Source: Candidatus Delongbacteria bacterium (GTDB taxonomy: Bacteria; CAIWAD01). From it: a stretch of DNA of 64,000 bases. The notes beneath the pieces are model-generated. The model saw nothing but the letters and a program-made list of their open reading frames with translations, searched no databases and was not told where the DNA came from. The position numbers and the translations under genes were made by a program. Location: positions 186,001 through 250,000 of the forward strand of contig JBAYTZ010000006.1 in NCBI GenBank assembly GCA_041675285.1, read 5' to 3'. Shown here piece after piece: positions 17,470 through 25,200 of this stretch (position 1 is the first letter of the stretch; each line of letters starts with the position of its first letter).

Positions 17470-18333
17470 TCAGGCGGTGATGACCACCTTGAAAACCAGG
17501 TCGGGGCGCGTGATGCCGATCGCGCACTCGTGGTAGGTCAGGAAGCCCACCTTGAAGCCGGACTTCTGCGGGTCCACCTTCAGGGCCGTGCGGATGTCAT
17601 ACTTGCCGACTTCCATGTCGGGGATGACGATGACCTCGCTGGCATTCATCGAGGCCGTGTTGACCAGGCCCGCCCCGCCGAAGCGGTTCAGCACGCCCTT
17701 CTCCACGAACTCGCGCCGGGACTCGGGATCCAGGTTGAAGTCCTTCAGGTCGATGAGGCGGCTGCCGCGCAGGAGGATGTAGCGGGCGTTCAGCTCCAGG
17801 TCGTTGATCTTGCTGATGATCTGGCCCAGGGCCGTGTCGGTGAGCTTGCCACCCGAAACGGTCACCACATTGGTGGAGGGCGCCAGGGCCGCGGCGGCCG
17901 ACAGCAGGGCCACCAGCTTGGCGTTCAGCTTGTTGCGGATGGCCTGGGCCGCGTCGGTCTGCATCTCCTCGATCTTGCCCAGATTGCCGCTGGCCAAGTC
18001 GGTCACGTCCACCGTGGGATTGGCGTGGACGCGGAAGACCGGGAAGATGACCTGCTGGTCATTGTTGACCTCCTGGCGGTGCGGCTGGCCGCCCACACCG
18101 ATGTAGTGGGCCTGCAGGGCGCGGCGCTTGGAGTGCTTGGCCTCCTGTCCGGGCTGCAGCGTGTGCTCGGTCAGGATCAGGGGGACGATGTTCTTGCGGT
18201 CGATCTCCATGCGGATGACCGCGCCCACGGCCTCGGCCAGCGCGTAAAGACCGTTCTCCGTCCGCGTGGACTGCTGCACCAGGTTTGCCAGGGCCTGCAG
18301 CTCGGCCTCGCTCATCTCGGCTTTCGTCTTCAT
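17470..18333 (-). CDS. Major capsid protein
   Basis: This 287-residue protein begins MKTKAEMSEAELQALANLVQ. An N-terminal helical arm is followed by IFPVFRVHANPTVDVTDLAS, NLGKIEEMQTDAAQAIRNKL and a C-terminal beta-rich region (SEVIVIPDMEVGKYDIRTAL, VGFLTYHECAIGITRPDLVF). This fits an HK97-fold capsid protein of Mu/other myophage type, and the neighbours (protease-scaffold, decoration protein, connectors) agree. AAGGAG lies 7-8 nt before the ATG. Confidence 0.85.
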   Translation of the reverse strand: MKTKAEMSEAELQALANLVQQSTRTENGLYALAEAVGAVIRMEIDRKNIVPLILTEHTLQPGQEAKHSKRRALQAHYIGVGGQPHRQEVNNDQQVIFPVFRVHANPTVDVTDLASGNLGKIEEMQTDAAQAIRNKLNAKLVALLSAAAALAPSTNVVTVSGGKLTDTALGQIISKINDLELNARYILLRGSRLIDLKDFNLDPESRREFVEKGVLNRFGGAGLVNTASMNASEVIVIPDMEVGKYDIRTALKVDPQKSGFKVGFLTYHECAIGITRPDLVFKVVITA

Positions 18334-18363
18334 CAGGATCTCCTTGCTTCGGGGTTGCCAGGG

Positions 18364-18762
18364 CTAGGCGGAAACCAGGCCGTGGTTGGTCCACAGGACG
18401 CTGATCTCCGAGCCGTCCACGGAGAGCACACGGCCCACGATCGTCGTGCCGGTCGTGGCCACCTTCAGCTTGGCCGTGGTGGCATCGAAGGTGAGGTTGT
18501 TCCCGGCCGCCGGCGTGCCCGAGAACTGGTCCGTCTGGAAGACGAAGCCGCCCGTGTCCACCACGCAGGGCGTGGTCTCCGAGGCCCCCTGCGTGGCGCA
18601 ATCCTTGTCCGCCCGTTTGAGGACGCCTGCCGGCACGTCCGCGGCGTTGGCCACCACGGAGAACTCGTTGTTGCCGACGGTCTTGACCACCTGGCCCGGC
18701 GTGCCCGGCCCCTTCAGGACACCGTCGCCGAACTCGATGCCGGGGTGGGAGTTGTTGTACAT
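18364..18762 (-). CDS. Head decoration / capsid cement protein
   Basis: This 132-residue, Gly/Thr/Val-rich protein contains LKGPGTPGQVVKTVGNNEFS, ADVPAGVLKRADKDCATQGA and a C-terminal beta-rich region. It matches the small beta-tulip decoration proteins (DUF2190-like) usually encoded between protease/scaffold and capsid genes. AGAAGGAG precedes the ATG. Confidence 0.75.
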   Translation of the reverse strand: MYNNSHPGIEFGDGVLKGPGTPGQVVKTVGNNEFSVVANAADVPAGVLKRADKDCATQGASETTPCVVDTGGFVFQTDQFSGTPAAGNNLTFDATTAKLKVATTGTTIVGRVLSVDGSEISVLWTNHGLVSA

Positions 18763-18793
18763 GGTTCGCTCCTTCTGATTGAAGTCCGCCCCG

Positions 18794-18817
18794 GCATCAC
18801 CGGGTCGGGGGTGATGC
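18794..18817 (-). terminator. Hairpin at the end of the scaffold frame
   Basis: The 8 bp inverted repeat GCATCACC / GGTGATGC overlaps the stop codon of the scaffold frame and precedes the decoration gene. It may attenuate or protect the message. No clear U tract. Confidence 0.35.
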
Positions 18818-19359
18818 TACTCGACCACGTCGCCCCGTTCGCGGGCCAGGCGGCGCTCGTGCAGGGCGGCCAGGCCGTCGCCCAGCTTCTGGGTCAGATC
18901 CTTGGGAGCCGGGTCGCTGCCCGTGGGCGGGGCCAGACTGGCATTGGCGCGCAGCGCGCCCTTGTTGCCCGCGGCGGCGGTGGGGGCACCTTCTCCGGCC
19001 GCGGCCGCAGCCGCCTTCTCCTCCTCGGTGGGCTCCTTCACCGGCTCGGCGTCGGCCATGCCCGTCCAGCTGTCCTCCACGGCCTTGCGGGCCTCGTCGG
19101 ACAGGCCGGCCAAGCGCTCCACCTCCGCCTGGCGCGCGGCCGCGTCGGCGAACGCGCGGCCCTTCTTCTCCATCAGTGCGACGAGGGCCTCGGCGGCGTC
19201 CTTGGCCGCGCTCTTGGCCTTCTCGTCCTCGGCGGCCTGGACCCGGCCGGTCAGCTCCTCGTTCTGGGCGGCCAGCTGCTCGGCGTGCTCCAAGAGCTCG
19301 GCCTGCGTCATGTCCTTCAGCGGCTTGTCCGTGGCCGCCTGGGCGCTCTTGTCCTTCAT
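18817..19359 (-). CDS. Possible nested scaffold product (internal ATG)
   Basis: AAGGAG stands 9 nt before an in-frame ATG at 19359-19357 (MKDKSAQAATDKPLKDMTQA) inside the protease frame. A product from here would be 180 residues: coiled coil from TQAELLEHAEQLAAQNEEL to EEEKAAAAA plus a flexible C-terminus. Nested scaffolds that share the 3' part of the protease gene are known from lambda (Nu3 within C). Inferred. Confidence 0.5.
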   Translation of the reverse strand: MKDKSAQAATDKPLKDMTQAELLEHAEQLAAQNEELTGRVQAAEDEKAKSAAKDAAEALVALMEKKGRAFADAAARQAEVERLAGLSDEARKAVEDSWTGMADAEPVKEPTEEEKAAAAAAGEGAPTAAAGNKGALRANASLAPPTGSDPAPKDLTQKLGDGLAALHERRLARERGDVVE

Positions 19360-20247
19360 GTCGTCCGTCTCCTTGCTGATGCTCGTGAGGATCTGGATCA
19401 CGCGATCCGCCGTGTCGGTGGCGGCCTGGCGAATCTTCGTGCCGGTGTCTTCCAGCGTGGCCTTGCTCGCGGTGAAGTCGCCCACGAGCGTGCTCACGAC
19501 CGTGCCGAAGGCATCCTGCGCCCGCCACAGGTCTTCCCGGATTTCCTGCTGGATGAGGACCTGCTTGACGTTCTCGGGGCGGGCGCCCATGTCGCCGTAG
19601 TAGGAGGACGCACGCAGTCGACCGTCTTCGCCCTGTGCCATGGACGTGATGTCCGCCTTGGGGTCGGCGGGCTCGTAGCCCTCCAAGAGGCCGGCGCCCG
19701 TGAAGGTCACTCCGTGGAGGATCTCGAAGCAGTCCTTGCCGTCGACCTTCTGGCCCTTCTGCTTCTTCAGATGTTCGCAGCGGTCCGCCGCGGCCGTGAA
19801 GGTCTGGCCACAAACAGAGCACTCGCCCTTCTCGTAGGAGCACTCCATCGAGACCTTGGTGATCAGGTTTTCGTGGATGAGCTTGCGCGCCTTGGCCGCC
19901 AACTCGTCCGAGCCCGTGAAGAGCTTTCCGGCGCAGACGACCCGGCCGCTGTCCACATCCTCGAAGACCGCGGACTCCGTCTTGCCCACGATGTCCTGGG
20001 CCTTCTGGCCGTGCTTCAGATTGATCTTCACGCCGGCGGCGCTGGCTGCGGCCTTCTTGAGCTCGGCCACCGTGAAGTGGTCGTGGTTGCGGTTGGTGCC
20101 CGCATGGCAGAGCACGAAGGCGATCTCGTGGTCCTCCTGGCCTTCGGGCTTCTCCTCGGCCACGGCCACCAGTCGACCCACCTCCAGGCTGGCCGTCAGG
20201 GCGGCCCGGGTAGCCGTGTCGTGCTTCGGATCCGGATTTGGCTTCAC
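18817..20247 (-). CDS. Possible separate prohead protease-scaffold product (internal GTG)
   Basis: Inside the 853-codon frame, GGAGGA stands 7 nt before an in-frame GTG (20247-20245) that begins V-K-P-N-P-D-P-K, exactly where the methyltransferase domain ends (VLFLGRLMPASETPEELP). Translation from here would give a 476-residue protease-scaffold of ordinary size. This is an inference from the ribosome binding site and domain boundary; both fused and separate products could be made. Confidence 0.6.
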   Translation of the reverse strand: MKPNPDPKHDTATRAALTASLEVGRLVAVAEEKPEGQEDHEIAFVLCHAGTNRNHDHFTVAELKKAAASAAGVKINLKHGQKAQDIVGKTESAVFEDVDSGRVVCAGKLFTGSDELAAKARKLIHENLITKVSMECSYEKGECSVCGQTFTAAADRCEHLKKQKGQKVDGKDCFEILHGVTFTGAGLLEGYEPADPKADITSMAQGEDGRLRASSYYGDMGARPENVKQVLIQQEIREDLWRAQDAFGTVVSTLVGDFTASKATLEDTGTKIRQAATDTADRVIQILTSISKETDDMKDKSAQAATDKPLKDMTQAELLEHAEQLAAQNEELTGRVQAAEDEKAKSAAKDAAEALVALMEKKGRAFADAAARQAEVERLAGLSDEARKAVEDSWTGMADAEPVKEPTEEEKAAAAAAGEGAPTAAAGNKGALRANASLAPPTGSDPAPKDLTQKLGDGLAALHERRLARERGDVVE

Positions 20248-21378
20248 AGGGAGTTCCTCCGGGGTTTCGCTGGCGGGCATGAGTCGCCCCAGAAACAGGA
20301 CCTCGCGGGCCTTGGAGTAGCCTCCATCCCGCTTCGGGCCCGCCATCTGGTAGTCGTGTTCGGTGTCGGTTTTGGTGGTCTGACGCCCAGCGGCTTCCAG
20401 GATCTCCTGCAGTTCCGCTTCGCTGGGCACGGCCTGGTCACGGTAGGAGAGCAGACAGGCCGGGATGTGGGCGGCCTTTCCCAGAACGGCCTGCAGGAAG
20501 GGGGCAATGGTGTCGGCGTTCTGGTCCGCTTGCGTCTTCTCCCGGGCATTGACGGACGTGGAATCCGGATTCCGGCCCTTTCCCTTCACCATCACGGCCT
20601 CGATGGCGTGGTAGTCCTCGCTGTAGTTGTGGGAACTGGCCGGGGTCACGTAGGGGGGGTCCAGATACACCAGATCGGCCTGGACATTCGGGAGAAACGT
20701 CAGCACGTCCAGGCATTTGGCCGAGCACGCTTCCCCTTCCACCACCAACTGGTTCAGCCGGCGGATGGTCGCGCCAATCCGGGCCCGGAACTCGTCGGGC
20801 GTGTCGCCTGTGGGCGAGACTTTCTGGGTCGTGAAGTGCTGGAACCACCCTTTTGCCATCAGCATGGCCGCACCCAGCGCCGCCAGGGCGATGTCCCGCT
20901 TGAAGCCCTTCAAGGCATCGACGTTCTCGCGCACTTCGTCAATGGCCTGGTGCACGCCCTCGCGCCAGAACTTCCCGGAGTAGGTGTCCTGCGTGAAGCT
21001 CCCGGCCTCCGGGTTGGGAACCAGGAGGGCGTCAATCTCCTCGTCTGTGACCTGGGCGCGCTGGTTGACCACCACGGCGCGCGCCACGTGCCACGACCAG
21101 CGCAGGCTGTCATTGGTGGTGACCTGGAATCCTTCGGATTTCAGCATGTAGGCGACGCTGCAGCCCCCCGCGAAGGCGTCCACCACGTGGTGCACGTCCT
21201 CGGGGATCTGCTCGCGGATCCAGGCCAGGAGCTTGCGCTTGGTGCCGATGTAGGGGACGATCCGGGTGGGCGCAGCCGAAGAGCCTGCCAGGCTGGCAAG
21301 CTCAGGAAAGAGAGCGGCTTCAAGAGTCAGAAAATCGTGCATGCGCCCACACCCATTGGTTTGGGCCACACGATTCAC
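18817..21378 (-). CDS. Fusion of D12-class adenine methyltransferase, prohead protease and scaffold
   Basis: One uninterrupted 853-codon frame holds three modules. Residues 40-365 are a Dam/D12-type N6-adenine DNA methyltransferase: VPYIGTKRKLL (motif X), DAFAGG at 67-72 (motif I), DLVYLDPPY with the catalytic DPPY at 240-243. Residues 395-580 look like a prohead protease: VKINLKHG (H456), KVSMEC (S510), then GVTFTGAGLLEGYEPADPKA, with a C-x2-C/C-x-H zinc-type insertion (C520, C523, C534, H536). Residues 600-853 are helical and acidic, ending Pro/Ala-rich, like a scaffold. The methyltransferase fusion is unusual. Good internal ribosome sites suggest separate downstream products. Confidence 0.82.
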   Translation of the reverse strand: MNRVAQTNGCGRMHDFLTLEAALFPELASLAGSSAAPTRIVPYIGTKRKLLAWIREQIPEDVHHVVDAFAGGCSVAYMLKSEGFQVTTNDSLRWSWHVARAVVVNQRAQVTDEEIDALLVPNPEAGSFTQDTYSGKFWREGVHQAIDEVRENVDALKGFKRDIALAALGAAMLMAKGWFQHFTTQKVSPTGDTPDEFRARIGATIRRLNQLVVEGEACSAKCLDVLTFLPNVQADLVYLDPPYVTPASSHNYSEDYHAIEAVMVKGKGRNPDSTSVNAREKTQADQNADTIAPFLQAVLGKAAHIPACLLSYRDQAVPSEAELQEILEAAGRQTTKTDTEHDYQMAGPKRDGGYSKAREVLFLGRLMPASETPEELPVKPNPDPKHDTATRAALTASLEVGRLVAVAEEKPEGQEDHEIAFVLCHAGTNRNHDHFTVAELKKAAASAAGVKINLKHGQKAQDIVGKTESAVFEDVDSGRVVCAGKLFTGSDELAAKARKLIHENLITKVSMECSYEKGECSVCGQTFTAAADRCEHLKKQKGQKVDGKDCFEILHGVTFTGAGLLEGYEPADPKADITSMAQGEDGRLRASSYYGDMGARPENVKQVLIQQEIREDLWRAQDAFGTVVSTLVGDFTASKATLEDTGTKIRQAATDTADRVIQILTSISKETDDMKDKSAQAATDKPLKDMTQAELLEHAEQLAAQNEELTGRVQAAEDEKAKSAAKDAAEALVALMEKKGRAFADAAARQAEVERLAGLSDEARKAVEDSWTGMADAEPVKEPTEEEKAAAAAAGEGAPTAAAGNKGALRANASLAPPTGSDPAPKDLTQKLGDGLAALHERRLARERGDVVE

Positions 21379-21422
21379 ATTCCGAGAGGAGAAACAAAGA
21401 GGCGGGAGAAAATAGTGGCGAA

Positions 21423-21740
21423 TTATTTCGGAGCGTGGACTTCCTCAACGAAGCGCCGGAAGACCTCAGCATAGGCGGCGTCGGCCACCTCGTGAATCTC
21501 GCTGGCACACCGGTCGTAGCCGACGTGCTCTTGCCAGTACTCCAGGGCTTCGCGCGTGAAGCCTAGGTTCGACTCGATCAGGCGATTGCAGCAGTCGCTG
21601 GCGCGCTGCTCGTCCAGTGGAAAGGCCTCGTCAAACACCATGTCGAACCGGTCACCCTCGCACCACACCCACACGCCAATGGGCTCCTTGCGGGGCGGCT
21701 CTTCGTCCATAGCGAACACGTAGAAATAGGCGATCTTCAC
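21423..21740 (-). CDS. Unknown protein, 105 residues
   Basis: The GTG start (VKIAYFYVFAMDEEPPRKEP) overlaps the previous stop (GTGA), and GGGAGGA lies 7 nt upstream. The sequence includes WVWCEGDRFDMVFDEAFPLD, a Cys pair in ASDCCNRL and an acidic C-terminus with EVADAAYAEVFRRFVEEVHA. It sits between the MuF-like head gene, an unknown gene and the methyltransferase fusion. Function unknown; an immunity or accessory role tied to the neighbouring MuF fusion is only a guess from position. Confidence 0.7.
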   Translation of the reverse strand: MKIAYFYVFAMDEEPPRKEPIGVWVWCEGDRFDMVFDEAFPLDEQRASDCCNRLIESNLGFTREALEYWQEHVGYDRCASEIHEVADAAYAEVFRRFVEEVHAPK

Positions 21741-22240
21741 GCGGCATCCTCCCGGAGGGCCACCACGCGCTCCAGCCAAGCCGCGGCCTGGGCATCGATC
21801 ACCGCTTGCAGCTTCTCCTTCCCGCCAAAGCGCTCCACAGAGGCATCCCAGTCCCGGTAAACAGCGGCCTGCGACTCACTAAACTCATGCGGGTCATTCT
21901 TCGACACCAGGATAGAATACCCCGCTTCTTGCTCTGCAAAGGTCACGTTCCCCGCATCGCGGTACTCCACTTCGCACTCAAATGCATGTTCCGGGTGACC
22001 ACTCCCCGTGGTGTCCAACAGAGCCATTTCAGCGAAGTAGATGAGGTAGCGCCACGACTGGACCTCCCCAGTGGCTCGGTCGAATAGCGGCGTTGCTTCG
22101 AGCACGCGCATGCCGGCCAGATAGCGGCGCACAAAGAACTCATCCGGGAAGGTCACCCGGTAGATGCAGCCAAACTCGCCCTGTAGCGAGTCCAGAAACG
22201 CTTGAAACGCCTGCTTTTCCGTGTCCCGGATGTCCATCAC
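21737..22240 (-). CDS. Unknown protein directly downstream of the MuF fusion
   Basis: This 167-residue protein begins MMDIRDTEKQAFQAFLDSLQ and contains IYRVTFPDEFFVRRYLAGMR, GEVQSWRYLIYFAEMALLDT and KLQAVIDAQAAAWLERVVAL. It overlaps the MuF fusion stop by 4 bases, so translation is coupled. If the MuF C-terminus is an effector, this gene and the next are the natural places for a protective partner. I recognise no family. Confidence 0.68.
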   Translation of the reverse strand: MMDIRDTEKQAFQAFLDSLQGEFGCIYRVTFPDEFFVRRYLAGMRVLEATPLFDRATGEVQSWRYLIYFAEMALLDTTGSGHPEHAFECEVEYRDAGNVTFAEQEAGYSILVSKNDPHEFSESQAAVYRDWDASVERFGGKEKLQAVIDAQAAAWLERVVALREDAA

Positions 22241-25200
22241 GACCTCGCCACAATCACGTCTTCGATTTTCCGACCATCCGGCAACATCTCGATTCCCTGC
22301 TCGCGGAACAAGCTGAGGATGCGCTGCCGCTCCGCCTGGTGATTCACGATCACTTCCTGCAGATTTTCAAGAACGGGCACGGGGCCTTTGAAGATCGTCT
22401 CGTTGCTCCCGTTTCTGGCACAGGTCTTCCACCCCTTGGCATCACTGAAGCGGTGCACGGCCGCATGGTTCCCGGTCACCCGGCCGAAGTAGTCGCTCGA
22501 ATAGCTGATCGCGTCAGCCCGGCGCAGCATGTCAACCTTCAGGGTGATCACGTTCTGCAGTTTGGGGTCATTCTTGGCGATGCGCGTAAAGAAGTAGCTG
22601 GCGCCGCCTGTATTCAGGTCCTCAGCAGGGCTCATCCCACCGATGGGGATGCCCGTGCCGAAGCGCTCGGCCGTCGGGACAAAGGCCCGGTTACCCGGGA
22701 GCACCTCTTTGAAGAACTGCTCGATCGACTTCCCGTTGGAGATATGATGGGTCAAGACGTAGTCTTGCATGTCCTTCTGGAACTTTTTCTCGGCCAAATC
22801 AAAGCGGTACTGGATGCGCGTGCCGGCCGCCCCCACCTCGCCCGTGGCCGTTGACAGCTGGTGGACGCCCGAAGGATTGTAACTGGACAGCTTGGTCACG
22901 TTCTTCACGCCCAGTTGGTGCCCCCAGGCCTCGCGCCAAATCCGCAGTGCCTCTTCCGGGCTCACCTTGGCGGCGTCCTCGGCCGCCTGAAGGAAGGCCG
23001 GCGATTTGTCCACTTTGGACACCGTCGCCACCTTTTGCAGGTACATCAGCTCTTCATCGACCGCATTGGATGGCGTGGCCTCGATCCCCAGGCCCTTCAA
23101 GCGTTCCATGGCACGGGCCACGGACGTCTCCGACACAGCTCCATCGACCTTCACCGTCAGCCGGCCCTGCAGAGCATAGGCGGTCTCACCTGGCTGGAAC
23201 GGCTTGTAGACCGCCTTCACGCCCTGGCCCAGGTCCACCTCAAACTCCATCAAACGATCCGCCAGCCGACCATCATGCTCGGACAGAGGCACGCTTTCGC
23301 GCTCGATCACTACCTGGGATCCCTTCTGGCGGGTCATGTCTTCCGTCCAGCGGTCGCGCGCGCGGACGGTGAAGGCCTCATCGGTGGGGGGCGTCGCGGC
23401 CTTTTGCAAGGCTTTGATGTCCGCGGCATCGGGCGTGAAGCGGGTAACCTTGCCGACGGGCAACGCGCCTCCATCCGCCATGGCACGCTGCGTGGACTCC
23501 GCCACTTCGTCCAGCACGGCCATGTACTGCTTCGCCAGTTTCTGCTGGATGCGATTCCCGGTTTCAAGAAGCTTCCGCAATTCAGGACGCAGGCCCTGAG
23601 CAGCCTTCAGTGTCTCAAAATTGAACCCCTTGTCCTGGAGATGGTGATTGGTCGTCTTCACCGCCGCCAGGATGCGATCCCAGTACGGGTCCTCAAACAG
23701 GGAATCAGCCACCATGCCCGACACGCGGGGCTTCAAGATCGACACCAACTGGCGATCCGCTTCGGGTCGCAGTTTAAACTGCAGGATCGTGCGCCGGCCC
23801 CCGTCTGGGGTCAAGAGCTCACGCACCAGGACATTCTGGTCTTCAATGGCACCTTTGTCCACGGGCAGCGAGCGCCCCTGCCAGCCCGACTCGCGGATGC
23901 GCTTGACCTCTTCTTCCAGATTGATCCGGCTGCCACGCGCCCAGGAGGCCTCACCTGCCTCCACCGGGGTGGCCACGTCCACCTGACCAAACCGGAAGGT
24001 CACCGTCTTCCCCATTCGGGCGGTTTCGATTTCGCTGTAGAAGCGCTCGAAATCGGTCTGGAGGCTATTCTTCCTGGCCAGTGCCGTGCGAAGGAAATCC
24101 TCCAGCGCACCCGGCTGGCCGGCGAAGCGCCGACTGGCGTAGGGCATGAGAATCTCGCGGTAGGCCGCATCGGGAATCGCCTGGGCGCGCCGGATCCACT
24201 CTGCGGTTGCCTGCAAATCAAGCGTCAGCTTCCCGTCCAGGTAGGAGCGCATCAGCGTGTTGTAGATGGGCTCGCCCGCGTTGAAGGGTTTATTCGGGTA
24301 GTAGTCAATGGCAAGCTTGTCCTTGCCCAGGAACTTGTAGAGCTGGCCCTTGTCGATGCCGTACACGTGGCCGTCATCGGCTCGCAGGAACTGCCCGACG
24401 TGTCCGTCGTGGTTGGAAATCATCCAGTCCACGACGTGCTCGCGCTGCAGTTGAGCAAGTTCGTCCGGCGAGAGCGCCGCCAGATCCACGCCCTCGTAGC
24501 TGCTGGGCCTTTTCAGCCCGGTCTTCATTTTTTGGATCGACCCCGCGCGCACCCGGCCGTTCATGTCCTTCAGCTGGATGAAGCGCACCTCGATCGTGTC
24601 TGGATCCACTTCGCGCGCCAGGAGATAGGCCACTTCGTCGCCCCAGGCGCGGAACTCTTCGCTGATGGGCTTGAACAGCCACTTGTCGCCGGCCTTGTCC
24701 GTGTAGAAGTACTTCGTGTGCGCGCCACCCAGCTCGCTGGCGTCGCTGTGGAACGAGAACGGGTTCGTGGCCTTCAGCTCGGCCCAGGCCTCGTCCGCCG
24801 TTTTCGCCTGCACGGCCGGGCTCGTGGCCGGGCTGATCGGGGATGTCGGCGGAACCGGCTTCTGGGCCTTCTTGACCTTGGCGGCCTCCTTGGCTGCCTG
24901 CACCTTGGTCGCGATTTGCTCCAAGAGGGCCGGTCGCCCCGCTGGATCCAGCAGGTAGTCCACGGCCTGGACCTTGCTGAAGGAGGACGTGTGCTTGACG
25001 CCCAGGGTCGCCAGCACCTTGCGCAGGTCCGTCAGCGGGGACTGCTCCAGGCTCGTGACAAACGCCGTCTTCAGGGCCTCCACGCCGCTTGACCAGGTCG
25101 CCGCCGTTTCCGCGCCAACTGTCTCCATCACGTCATCGATGTGGGTTTGCAGGGCCTTGATGGACGCCATGAACTCGTCCGCCTGGGAGGCGTTGGCCAC

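Noticed and set aside
16861..21474. Plus-strand open frame of 1537 codons
   Set aside because: It is the mirror of the capsid, decoration and protease genes in GC-rich DNA. Composition is unnatural and no domain or ribosome site is seen.
22861..25092. Plus-strand frame opposite the MuF fusion
   Set aside because: Shadow frame; the minus strand carries recognisable MuF and kinase-like motifs.
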